A stretch of DNA of 64,000 nucleotides from Nocardia pneumoniae NBRC 100136. GTDB lineage: Bacteria > Actinomycetota > Actinomycetes > Mycobacteriales > Mycobacteriaceae. The notes below the pieces were generated by a model. That model was not told the origin of the DNA. It did no database searches and worked only from the letters and a program-made list of their open reading frames with translations. Where the stretch lies: NCBI RefSeq assembly GCF_000308755.1, contig NZ_BAGF01000027.1, positions 62,001 through 126,000 on the forward strand, given 5' to 3'. The translations under genes were made by a program, and so were the position numbers. This document shows, in pieces, positions 31,111 through 39,857 of the stretch; the first letter of the stretch is position 1, and each line of letters begins with the position of its first letter.

Positions 31111-32748
31111 ATGACCCAGGTACGACCTGTGCGGTACTGCGCACGCTGCGGCAGCAGACTCAACCGCTACAACGCCCAGACCCTTTGCGCCCCTTGCGAA
31201 GTCAACTTTCGCAGTGATTTGCGGACGCCGCCGAGAGTTCCGTCGGCCTTCTGGCAAACGGACCAGATGCACGATGCGCTCGCCACCTGGCACATGGGGC
31301 AGGTGATCTACGCCTACCGCAACCATCCGTATCACGGACGGCCGCTGCCACAGGAACTTGTAGCCGGATGGCTGGGGCTCACCCAAGCTCAATTGAGCCG
31401 GATCGAGAAAGGACCCGCGCCGGACCAGATTTCGAAGTTGGCGCGTTGGGCGGAGGTCCTCAGCATCCCTTCGGAGCTGCTTTGGTTCAAGTTGCCCAAG
31501 GAACGAATGCCGATGAGCGCTGACGCGCCGTCCACGGCCGAGGCGCATACTGATCTGGTACAGCTGCGGGAACAGGCGAAAACCGAGCGGTGGGTGCTGC
31601 CTGCCGTTGCGGATCTGCGGACTGGGGCCGGGTTGCCGGTGGGCCTCCTCGGTTCCAGTCGAATCCACGGCCTGTCGGAACCGGGAGGTGATCTTACGAA
31701 GAGACGAGACGCCTTGCGGGTACTGAGCATGAGTGGCATCGCTGCCGGTGCCGCGCTTCAGGATCTGGTCCTTCGTGCCGCCCGAGAATCGGCGCAACTC
31801 AGCAACGCCTTGGATCGTTCGACGGTCGATCCATCGACGTTGTCCGATGCCGCGGAAGATCTGCACCGGCTGGCCAGTGACTACGCGCTCGATCCTGATC
31901 TGCGGCGCATTTTCATCCACCTGACCGTGCTGCGCGACCAGCTCGGAGCGCTCATCCACCGGGCCGGTCGATTGACCGATCTCAAAGAGCTGTATGTGCT
32001 GTTCGCCGCGACCTGCACGCTGCTGGCCTCGGTGTCACATGATCTAGCGGAACCGCAGGCGGCGATGATCCAGACACGCACCGCCGCACGGTTTGCCGAG
32101 CTTGCCGGTCATCGGTCATTGGAAGCCTGGGTGTACTGCACCCGTGCCATGATCGCCTCGTGGTGGGGCCGACCCGAGCAGGTACTGGCCGAGGTACACA
32201 AAGCTGGCGACGTGAGCGGTGTTTCCCGGATCAGGCTGGCGGGCCTTGCTGCCCGCGCCTACGCTCAGCTCGGAAACCGCCCCGCCGCCATTGCGGCAGT
32301 GCGTACCGCCAGAAACGAGCGCGAACGTCACACCGGTGGCCATGGCCTGACCGAACTCGGCCCGATTTTCGACTTCTCATTAGCCCGCCAGCATTATTAC
32401 GACGCCAGCACCTATGCCCGTCTGGGTGAATGGGCGCAGGTGCAGGCCGAAGCCGAGGTAGTGATCAACCTGTATGCACCTGAGCAATCACAGACGTGGC
32501 CGACCACATTGACGTTGGCGCAAATCAACCTGGCTCATGCCCGACTGCACTTTGATGGCCCTACTGCTGCGAGCGAAGCGCTCGAACCGGTGTTGGCTGT
32601 ACCCGTGGGCCAGCGGATTCCACAAGTGGTCTCGGCTCTGCACGCTGTACGTGCAGACCTCGAGGCGCAGCCGATGGCTGCGACTGCCCACGGCCGCGAA
32701 CTCGTTGATGCCGTGCACGCTTTTGCACCAGGAGCGGATCATGGGTGA
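31111..32748 (+). CDS. zinc-ribbon / XRE HTH / TPR regulator
   Basis: 545 residues. An N-terminal zinc ribbon (CARC at about 10-13 and CAPC at about 26-29) is followed by an XRE HTH (ELVAGWLGLTQAQLSRIEKG, about 75-130). The remaining 350 residues are helical TPR-like repeats (SLEAWVYCTRAMIASWW, LARQHYYDASTYARLGEW). This resembles large SARP-independent and quorum/peptide-responsive regulators of actinomycetes. It overlaps the downstream flavin-reductase-like gene by 8 bp and diverges from the three tiny genes, which may be its targets. Confidence 0.82.
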   Translation: MTQVRPVRYCARCGSRLNRYNAQTLCAPCEVNFRSDLRTPPRVPSAFWQTDQMHDALATWHMGQVIYAYRNHPYHGRPLPQELVAGWLGLTQAQLSRIEKGPAPDQISKLARWAEVLSIPSELLWFKLPKERMPMSADAPSTAEAHTDLVQLREQAKTERWVLPAVADLRTGAGLPVGLLGSSRIHGLSEPGGDLTKRRDALRVLSMSGIAAGAALQDLVLRAARESAQLSNALDRSTVDPSTLSDAAEDLHRLASDYALDPDLRRIFIHLTVLRDQLGALIHRAGRLTDLKELYVLFAATCTLLASVSHDLAEPQAAMIQTRTAARFAELAGHRSLEAWVYCTRAMIASWWGRPEQVLAEVHKAGDVSGVSRIRLAGLAARAYAQLGNRPAAIAAVRTARNERERHTGGHGLTELGPIFDFSLARQHYYDASTYARLGEWAQVQAEAEVVINLYAPEQSQTWPTTLTLAQINLAHARLHFDGPTAASEALEPVLAVPVGQRIPQVVSALHAVRADLEAQPMAATAHGRELVDAVHAFAPGADHG

Positions 32749-33322
32749 CGACCCAGTACACGTGGCGCACCGCCTCCTCGCCCCGCGTATTGCGTACCTC
32801 ATCGGTACGCGCAGTGTCGATGGCACGGCCAATCTGATTCCGGTGTCCAACCTGACGTCGGTATCGACGAAGCCGCAGCAGGTGGCGGTCGCCGTGTACA
32901 AGGAGTGGGCGACCTACGAGAATCTGGCGTCCGCATCAGGATTCACGGTCAGCGTGCCGACGATCGAGCAGTTGGACAGCGTGTGGAAGCTGGGCGCGCG
33001 GTACTCCGAGTTTCCAGTTACGGCACCAACCGAGAAGCTCCGTGCCAGTGGTCTCAGCCTGGATTACGAATCCTCTGTCTACGGCCCGGTGGCACCCGCG
33101 GGTCTCGGCTGGATGGCGTGTCGGACCATCGCGCGGATTGATCTGGGCGGCGACCATGGGCTGGCGATCGCTGAGGTCGAACATGTTTGGTTCAATCCAA
33201 AGTTCCTTACGCCCGATGGTGTGCCGATCGGCGCTACCCACCCCCTGATGCAGCAAACGGGTAACCAGTTCACAACGACGGCCGACGAACCAACTCACAT
33301 CCCATACTTCTCGGTTCGCTAG
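32741..33322 (+). CDS. flavin reductase-like protein (FMN split barrel)
   Basis: 193 residues with the FMN-binding split-barrel pattern: RIAYLIGTRSVDGTANLIPVS, then VAVYKEWATYENL and FTVSVP. It probably binds FMN and reduces flavin or serves as a reductase partner. ATG 32741 has CAGGAG upstream and overlaps the XRE-TPR gene, so both are cotranscribed. Confidence 0.85.
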   Translation: MGDDPVHVAHRLLAPRIAYLIGTRSVDGTANLIPVSNLTSVSTKPQQVAVAVYKEWATYENLASASGFTVSVPTIEQLDSVWKLGARYSEFPVTAPTEKLRASGLSLDYESSVYGPVAPAGLGWMACRTIARIDLGGDHGLAIAEVEHVWFNPKFLTPDGVPIGATHPLMQQTGNQFTTTADEPTHIPYFSVR

Positions 33323-33376
33323 TGGCATTGGCACAAGGTGGCAGTTCTGGCCGTCGAAAGCGGCAGCGATCATGTG

Positions 33377-33775
33377 CTACTCGTTCACACGAAAATTTTT
33401 GGCAACCCGGCCGCGGAGTTCTTCGTATCGCAGCCGGGTATTTTCGTATGACAGGCAATATTCGCGGGTGGAAGAGTAGCGACCTAGTTTTGCGGTCGGC
33501 CTCGTAAACGTCGTCCCCTCGGGGAACTGCCCACGCGTAAGGTCGATCGTCTCGCCACCGATGACATTGAAATAGTGCGAGACCGTCTCGTTGCTCGGCA
33601 GGGTAGCAACCGTGTTCAGGATATCCCCGCCGAAGTAGTCTTGGACGACGCATGCCGTGACGGCGCATTGGCCCTTCGCGCGATTGGTTTCCGTCCAATC
33701 TGGAGTGCTGCTGGTCTCTGCGGACCAGGACCTTTGGAGCGCACTGGCCAGTGCCTCCAGCTTTCCGACACCCAC
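33377..33775 (-). CDS. YunG-family protein
   Basis: 132 residues starting at GTG 33775. It contains the YunG pattern: ALQRSWSAETSS, NRAKGQCAVTACVVQDYFGG, HYFNVIGGETIDLTRGQF. The family is widespread but of unknown biochemical function. A single-gene unit. Confidence 0.75.
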   Translation of the reverse strand: MGVGKLEALASALQRSWSAETSSTPDWTETNRAKGQCAVTACVVQDYFGGDILNTVATLPSNETVSHYFNVIGGETIDLTRGQFPEGTTFTRPTAKLGRYSSTREYCLSYENTRLRYEELRGRVAKNFRVNE

Positions 33776-33879
33776 GGATCGACCGTAGCGCGCGGTACTT
33801 CGTTCCGAAACTTAGGCTGCGAGCGACGAGGGTGGAGCTGGACAGCCCCCGGCCGTCGAGGGGCTGGAAGGATGGGATC

Positions 33880-34758
33880 ATGTCGATTGATCGCGCGATT
33901 TTGTTTCGGCTGGCCACGAGTGATGTTGTCGAGCAGGTTGTTCGGGCTGTGCCGGGGGGTGAGGAGCTGGCTTGGCGGGCGGCGTCGCGGTATGTCCCGG
34001 GGACTGCGGCGGCCGACGCGGTGCGGGTGGTCGGGGAGCTTCATGCGCGTGGTGTGGCTGCCAGTATCGATCAGTTCGGTGAGCTGGTCGACGATACCCT
34101 TGTCGCGCGGCGGGTTGCTGATGACTATCTGCGGTTGGCCGACGACCTTGCCGGTCTTCCGCGGGACACTTGGCTGGCTGTCGATCTGTCCCATCTCGGC
34201 CTCGATGTCGACCCGACCGGCTGTGCCGACCTTCTCGCGGCGATCGCGCAGGCGTTGCCGGAGGGGCGACGTATCCAGGTCGGCGCCGAGGATCACGCGC
34301 GTGCGGACGCGGCGCTGAAGTGTGTACTCGACGTCGCCGACCGAGGCATGGCCGACCGTCTCGGTGCCACCGTACAGGCCAATCTGCACCGGACGCCCGA
34401 CGACATGGAGCGTCTCCTCGCGGCGGGCGTGCACATCCGGCTGGTCAAGGGCGCCTACCTCGATGCGCCCGATCGAGCCTTGCCCTACGGTGAGCCCACC
34501 GACGTCGCCTTCGTGCGCTTGGCGCATCGGCTGGCGGCGGCACATGCGCCGTTCGCGCTGGCGACCCACGACGGTGTCCTTCGTGAGGCGCTTCTGACCG
34601 CGCTCGGGCCGGTACCGGTGGAACATCTGCTGGGGGTGCGACCGGAGACCGTGAACGATCTCGTCGCTCGCGGTGTGCCGGTTCGTATGTACGTTCCCTT
34701 CGGTCACAACTGGTTTCGCTACTGGATGCGCCGACTTGCCGAATCACGCGGCGCTTGA
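33880..34758 (+). CDS. proline dehydrogenase
   Basis: 292 residues of the PRODH TIM barrel: VAASIDQFGE, the substrate/FAD motif VKGAYLD, and the C-terminal VRMYVPFGHNWFRYWMRRL. It oxidises proline to pyrroline-5-carboxylate, passing electrons to FAD. It is somewhat shorter than typical mycobacterial PutB. No P5C dehydrogenase gene is adjacent, so partner location is elsewhere. The start is ATG 33880. Confidence 0.92.
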   Translation: MSIDRAILFRLATSDVVEQVVRAVPGGEELAWRAASRYVPGTAAADAVRVVGELHARGVAASIDQFGELVDDTLVARRVADDYLRLADDLAGLPRDTWLAVDLSHLGLDVDPTGCADLLAAIAQALPEGRRIQVGAEDHARADAALKCVLDVADRGMADRLGATVQANLHRTPDDMERLLAAGVHIRLVKGAYLDAPDRALPYGEPTDVAFVRLAHRLAAAHAPFALATHDGVLREALLTALGPVPVEHLLGVRPETVNDLVARGVPVRMYVPFGHNWFRYWMRRLAESRGA

Positions 34759-34963
34759 CCATCGCGCACCGAACGTGGAGCCGCACGGATGGATGCTCGG
34801 ATGCCGCCACCCGTGCGGGCGTTGAATTTTGTGCTGCGCGAGCCCATTTCCTCGAACGCGACCGCGGTTCGCCGGGATGTAGGCCCGGCGGAGGGTGTCG
34901 TAACCGGCCTAGCGTTCCGGTCAAGAGTGACAGCCCGTGCGACGCAGGGCCAGGAGAAGCGAC

Positions 34964-35827
34964 CTACTTCAGGAGGGTGAACTGCATGACGTCGACGTAG
35001 CCGTTGCGGAACAAGTCCGCGCAGCCGGTCAGGTATCTCATGTACGTGTCATAGGTTCCCTCATCGGTGAGCTCGATCGCTTCCCGCTCATGTGCGCGCA
35101 GCGCGGCTGACCAGCAGTCCAGTGTGCGCGCGTAGTGCGGCTGCAACGGTTGGATGCGTTCCACCTCGAATCCGCCGCGCTGGGCGGCGGCGACGACCTG
35201 CTCCGGCTGGGGTAGTTCGCCGCCGGGGAAGATCTCGTCGCGAATGAACCGCGCGAACTCGATGACGTCCCGGTTGATCGGCAGACCCATGGCCCGGACC
35301 TGGTGGCGGTTGTACATGACGATGGTGTGCAGAAGCATCCGCCCGTCCGGGGGCAGCAGGGCGCGGCAGGTGGCGAAGAAGTCGTCGTAGCGTTCGTAGC
35401 GGAAGTGTTCGAACGCGCCGATGCTCACAATGCGGTCCACCGGCCGGTCGAACTCTTCCCACCCCTGCAGCAGCACCTCTCCGGTCGGTCCATCGCCGGC
35501 GCGCGCGTCGAGCAGGGATGAGACGTAGTCGAACTGGTTACGGCTCAAGGTCAGCCCGATGACATTCACGCCATACCGATCCATCGCGCGCATCATCGTC
35601 GAGCCCCAGCCGCAGCCCACATCGAGCAGTGTCATACCGGGACGCAGGTCGCATTTGCCGAGCGCGAGGTCGACCTTGGCCTGCTGCGCCTGCTCGAGCG
35701 TCATGTCCGCCCGTTCGAAGTACGCACAACTGTAGGTGCGGCTCGGATCGAGGAACAGTGCGAAGAAGTCGTCGGACAAGTCGTAGTGCGACTGCACATT
35801 CTCATAGAACGGCGCAAGCCTGGTCAT
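34964..35827 (-). CDS. cyclopropane-mycolic-acid synthase-family methyltransferase
   Basis: 287 residues, the size of the mycolate-modifying CmaA/MmaA/PcaA group. SAM motif I is LDVGCGWGSTMMRA (about 68-81), with LSRNQFDYVSSLL, GWEEFDRPVDRIVSIGAFEHF and the typical C-terminal DVMQFTLLK. It adds a methyl or cyclopropane to unsaturated mycolic acids. Starts at ATG 35827 with GGAGGG upstream. It supports a mycolic-acid-containing host. Confidence 0.92.
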   Translation of the reverse strand: MTRLAPFYENVQSHYDLSDDFFALFLDPSRTYSCAYFERADMTLEQAQQAKVDLALGKCDLRPGMTLLDVGCGWGSTMMRAMDRYGVNVIGLTLSRNQFDYVSSLLDARAGDGPTGEVLLQGWEEFDRPVDRIVSIGAFEHFRYERYDDFFATCRALLPPDGRMLLHTIVMYNRHQVRAMGLPINRDVIEFARFIRDEIFPGGELPQPEQVVAAAQRGGFEVERIQPLQPHYARTLDCWSAALRAHEREAIELTDEGTYDTYMRYLTGCADLFRNGYVDVMQFTLLK

Positions 35828-36217
35828 TCCACACCCTCCATTTCACAGCGAGCGATTCATGTCACGGCACGGCAAAGCTCCAGCCGCCACCGGCAGGCTG
35901 TCGGCCGGAGAGGCTCGGCAACAGGCAGCCCAATAACGCGGAAGCGATCACCGATGCGTCGACGGCAAGTCGCCGCACACCTTTCCTATCGGAGACGCCG
36001 ACCGGTATTCGATACGAAAAAGCGCGCCGGATGGATCACTATTCAGAAACATTCCATGGCTTGGCGCCATGCCTCGTTATGAAATATCGCGGGACAGTTT
36101 CATTTCCGCCACATTCGGCTCCGCAAGGCGTGTTAGCTGATAGTTTGCTGACTCTGGCCCGCTAGTGCAGGCCGACTGGTCGACGAATGACGCGAACTAC
36201 CCGTGGAGGTCAAGGTC
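35828..36217. other. intergenic region
   Basis: About 390 bp with no convincing gene. The last 45 bp (from about GGTCGACGAATG to the RBS) recur almost exactly upstream of the second lipase gene at 38553, so a promoter segment was duplicated with the gene. Confidence 0.5.
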
Positions 36218-37453
36218 GTGACTCGTCTATTCCCTCGTTTCCAAGGCATCGGGCGAAGCCGTTCACCCAGGCTCCTCGGTTCGGTCGCCGGTATCGCAGT
36301 TGGGCTGCTCATCGCGGTGACGGCAATCGCCGCGCCGTTGTATCCGCGGCCCGATCCGGACCCGTTCTACGCCCCACCGCCGGATCTGGCGGCGCACCGA
36401 CCCGGTGATGTGCTCGACGTGCGGCCACTGCCGCCGCTGCCCCTTTTTCCCGGCGCGACGGTGACGCTGGTCGAATTCCGGTCCACCGACTCGCATGGCG
36501 AGCCGATCGCGGCGACGACCACGATCCTGACGCCCGCCAACCATCCGCCCAATGGTCCGCTGCTGTCGTATCAGCACTTCATCAATGCGCTCGGCACCGA
36601 CTGCGCGGTCTCGCACCTGCTCTACGCAGGCGATACCAATCTGAATACGACGACGCCGATTCTGAACGTGCTGATGCAGCAGGGGTGGAGTATCGCCCTG
36701 CCGGATCACCTCGGACCGCGGTTCGCCTTCGGCGCGGCGCGGTTGGGTGGTCAGATCGTGCTGGACGGCATCCGTGCGGCGAAACAGCTGCCCGCACTCG
36801 GCGTGCAGAACGGCCCGGTGGCGATGACCGGCTACTCCGGCGGCGGCATGGCCACCGCATGGGCGGCTGCGCTGCAACCCTCGTACGCTCCCGACCTGCG
36901 GCTGGCGGGCGCGGCCATCGGCGGCGCCCCGATGAACCTGCTGACGATGGCGGAGGCGCTCGGCTTGGAACCGCACCCCGCCTTCGGCCTGGCCATGGCC
37001 GCGGCGATCGGCTTGGAGCGGGAGTATCCGGACCGGGTGCAGACCAGCTTGTATCTCAACGAGCGCGGTCTCGAGGTCCGTGACGCCATGGCCAACAGCT
37101 GCACCAACGACATCCTCGCCGTCGGCGCGGGCGGCAGCGCTCGCGAGTTCGTCACCACCACTTCGATCTTCGAGCGAAGCGAGGCCCGGGCGGTGGTGGA
37201 GGAGAACAGCGTGGAACTCTACCCAGGGGTACCGGAAATGCCGATCTTCGAATGGCATTCGCCGGACGACCCGCTGATTCCGGTGGCGGCCATCAACAAC
37301 ACCGACCGCCGTTGGTGTGCGGCCGGGGTGCCGTTGCAGACACTGCGCGTGCCCGGGGGCGAGCATCTGTCCGCGGCGGTGATGGGCGCGCCCGCGGTAC
37401 TGGGGTGGCTCGAGGGCCGGGTTCGCGGAGAGCCCGCGCCGATCGCCTGCTGA
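36218..37453 (+). CDS. secreted lipase (secretory lipase/LIP family), copy 1
   Basis: 411 residues starting GTG 36218; the RBS GGAGG is 8 bases upstream. A signal-anchor sequence (about 12-33) is followed by RPDPDPFY and DV...FPGATVTLVEFRS, then the nucleophile elbow GYSGGG (about residue 213) and a late Asp/His region (WHSPDDPLIP, GGEHLSA). It fits the Candida-type secretory lipase family PF03583, hydrolysing triacylglycerols or esters outside the cell. Two Cys pairs are visible. Closely similar paralogue at 38553. Confidence 0.88.
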   Translation: MTRLFPRFQGIGRSRSPRLLGSVAGIAVGLLIAVTAIAAPLYPRPDPDPFYAPPPDLAAHRPGDVLDVRPLPPLPLFPGATVTLVEFRSTDSHGEPIAATTTILTPANHPPNGPLLSYQHFINALGTDCAVSHLLYAGDTNLNTTTPILNVLMQQGWSIALPDHLGPRFAFGAARLGGQIVLDGIRAAKQLPALGVQNGPVAMTGYSGGGMATAWAAALQPSYAPDLRLAGAAIGGAPMNLLTMAEALGLEPHPAFGLAMAAAIGLEREYPDRVQTSLYLNERGLEVRDAMANSCTNDILAVGAGGSAREFVTTTSIFERSEARAVVEENSVELYPGVPEMPIFEWHSPDDPLIPVAAINNTDRRWCAAGVPLQTLRVPGGEHLSAAVMGAPAVLGWLEGRVRGEPAPIAC

Positions 37454-37555
37454 CGAATCACAGCGAATGCTCGACGGGTCGGTGGCAGCGAGCGCGCTCG
37501 CTGCCACCGACCCGCACGCTCACCGAAGACCGGCGCGGACGCCGACTCCGGCTTG

Positions 37556-37700
37556 TCACAGAAGATGGCCTGCGATCAGATCTTCCTTGCTGGCGAAGTG
37601 ATTGAAAACCGTGCCTTTGGCGACCCCGGCCCGGGGCAGGTGCTGGTCCGGGTGCGCCGACGCCACACGCGCAGACCGGTTCGGCCGAACAGTCGGCATC
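37556..37700 (-). pseudogene. TetR-family regulator N-terminal remnant
   Basis: Minus-strand reading shows RLFGRTGL, then after a frameshift AGVAKGTVFNHFASKEDLIAGHL, the typical TetR HTH, after which it stops. The C-terminal domain is absent. It lies between the two lipase copies and may mark deletion during the duplication. Confidence 0.6.
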
Positions 37701-37703
37701 GCA

Positions 37704-37979
37704 TCATGAGAGCAGTCTGCGGCGCACACCCGCCCACAGGTAGGCCGTGTCAGGGCTGGTGCTGACGGCTTGCGCCACTGCCACGCCGCGTGGAGTGATC
37801 GACCAGCACGCCGCGTACGGCGTCGCCATGATGAGACCGCGCGATTCGAGTCGGCCGATCGCCCGGCGGGCACTCCACTCGATCAGTCGCGCGTCTCGGG
37901 TGATCTGGTCGGCGGTCCACAAGCCGCCCAGCGCGAGGACGGCGAGCACCGCCGTTTCCGCCACCGTGCCGGTATCCAT
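37704..37979 (-). CDS. winged-helix-like hypothetical protein
   Basis: 91 residues starting ATG 37979, with RBS GGGGGAAG directly upstream. The pattern (TAVLAVLALGGLWTADQITRDARLIEWSARRAIGRLESRGLI) resembles a MarR/PadR-like winged helix. No family identified with confidence. Lies beside the TetR remnant. Confidence 0.6.
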   Translation of the reverse strand: MDTGTVAETAVLAVLALGGLWTADQITRDARLIEWSARRAIGRLESRGLIMATPYAACWSITPRGVAVAQAVSTSPDTAYLWAGVRRRLLS

Positions 37980-38552
37980 CACTTCCCCCTAGCTCGATTC
38001 GTCGTTGGCGCACCCGCCGCCAGGGACGAACGGCGTGCCCGGGGCTCAGGTCCGGCCGTGCCGATACGCCGGTATCAACCCGGCGGCGGGAGTGGAATCA
38101 CGTTAGGCGCAGATCATGTCGTACAGATGAATTCGCCGTCTACAAGCGCCGACAGCCCGGCAAGGCTCGTCACGCCGCGGTTGTCCGGTCTGAGGCCACC
38201 ATCTGCTCGGCGGCGCGGTGCCCGGACTGTCCTGGTTGTCGTTGTCGGACGAGCAACGCGGTAACCACGCGTGAACCACATCGCCGATGCCGTGCCGACG
38301 AATAGTGTCGCGGCTGCCCATGCGGCCTGGTGCCGCCGGGAACGAATTACCAGGCGCCACCAGCCAAGTCAAGACCACCGTGGCCACACCGGTCGACGCG
38401 GCGGTCGCCGCGACATCGCAGGCGCAATGTCTTTTTCTCGGCACGATCGGCTTTCTGTCCGGCGTGTCGCTGGGAGTTTGCCGGTGGTGTCGCACTTGAA
38501 TTCATTGTGGCTGGTCGACGAATGCCGCGAACTACCCGTGGAGGTCAAGGCC
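37980..38552. other. intergenic region upstream of the second lipase
   Basis: About 570 bp. Open frames here have no RBS, homology or codon bias. The final 45 bp repeat the segment upstream of the first lipase. Confidence 0.5.
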
Positions 38553-39788
38553 GTGACCTGGCAGTTTCTTCGTTTTCTCAGCAGCGGACGCAGCGGTTCG
38601 GACCGGGCCCTCGGTGCTCTCGGCGGTGTGGCGCTCGCGCTGCTACTGGCCGTGACGGCGACCGCGGAACCGCTGTATCCGCGGCCGGATCCCGACCCGT
38701 TCTACGCCGCCCCGGCCGATCTGGCGACGTACCGACCCGGTGATGTGCTCGACGCGCGTCCGATGCCGCCGGTGGCGATCTTCCCCGGCGCGACCGTCAC
38801 GCTGGTCAAATTCCGATCCACCAACTCACGCGGCGCGCCGATCGCTGCGACCACCACGGTGATCACCCCCGCCAACCATCCGCCCGACGGGCCGCTGCTG
38901 TCGTATCAGCATTTCATCAATTCGCTCGGCACCCAGTGCGCGGTATCGCACTCGCTGTACAGCGGCGATCTGAATCTGACGGTGACCATGCCGAGTTTGA
39001 ACGCGGTGCTGGCACAGGGCTGGAGTGTCGCGCTGCCGGATCATCTCGGGCCGTACTTCGCGTTCGGAACGGCGCGCTTGGGTGGCCAGATCGTGCTGGA
39101 CGGCGTCCGCGCGGTGAAACAGCTGCCCGCACTCGGCGTACAGTACAGCCCGGCCGTGCTTGCCGGTTACTCCGGCGGCGGCCTGGCCACCGCTTGGGCG
39201 GCCGCGTTGCAGCCGTCGTACGCACCGGAGCTGGAACTCGCGGGTGCGGCTTTCGGCGGCGCCCCGATGAACCTGGTGACGATCGGGGAGGCGCTGGGCT
39301 TGGAACCGCACCCGTCCTTCGGGCTGGCCATGGCAGCGGCGATCGGCCTGGAGCGGGAGTACCCGGACCGGCTGCCGACCAGCTCGTATCTCAACCCGCG
39401 CGGCCTCGAGGTTGCTGAGACGATGGCCAACAGCTGCGCCAACGACATCCTCACCGCGGGCATGGGCGGCAGCGCCGGCGAGTACGTCACCGACACTTCG
39501 ATCTTCGACAACCGCGAAGCCCGATCGGTGGTGGAGGAGAACAGCCTGGAGTTCTACGCCGGGGTGCCGGAGATACCGATCTTCGAATGGCATTCACTGG
39601 ACGACCAGCAAATTCCGGTCGACGCCATGGAGAACACCCTCCGCCGCTGGTGCGCGGCGGGAGTGCGGGTGCAGACATTGCGGGTGCCAGGAGTCGAGCA
39701 CCTGACCGCGGCGGTACTGGGCGCACCCGTGGCACTGCTGTGGCTCCAAGCAAGGGTCCGCGGAGAGCCCGCCCCCACCAACTGCTGA
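38553..39788 (+). CDS. secreted lipase (secretory lipase/LIP family), copy 2
   Basis: 411 residues, exactly the same length as the copy at 36218, and close in sequence throughout (shared RPDPDPFYA, GYSGGG, LEREYPDR). The start is GTG 38553 with the same GGAGG spacing. Conserved triad features are intact in both, so both are probably active with divergent substrate choice. The pair is a tandem duplication that brought its promoter along. Confidence 0.88.
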   Translation: MTWQFLRFLSSGRSGSDRALGALGGVALALLLAVTATAEPLYPRPDPDPFYAAPADLATYRPGDVLDARPMPPVAIFPGATVTLVKFRSTNSRGAPIAATTTVITPANHPPDGPLLSYQHFINSLGTQCAVSHSLYSGDLNLTVTMPSLNAVLAQGWSVALPDHLGPYFAFGTARLGGQIVLDGVRAVKQLPALGVQYSPAVLAGYSGGGLATAWAAALQPSYAPELELAGAAFGGAPMNLVTIGEALGLEPHPSFGLAMAAAIGLEREYPDRLPTSSYLNPRGLEVAETMANSCANDILTAGMGGSAGEYVTDTSIFDNREARSVVEENSLEFYAGVPEIPIFEWHSLDDQQIPVDAMENTLRRWCAAGVRVQTLRVPGVEHLTAAVLGAPVALLWLQARVRGEPAPTNC

Positions 39789-39857
39789 CGAAGCGATTCA
39801 GCAGGCGCGCTGCGGCGGCCATGCGCTGGCGCGGCGCGCGTGAACCTGGAGTACGGC

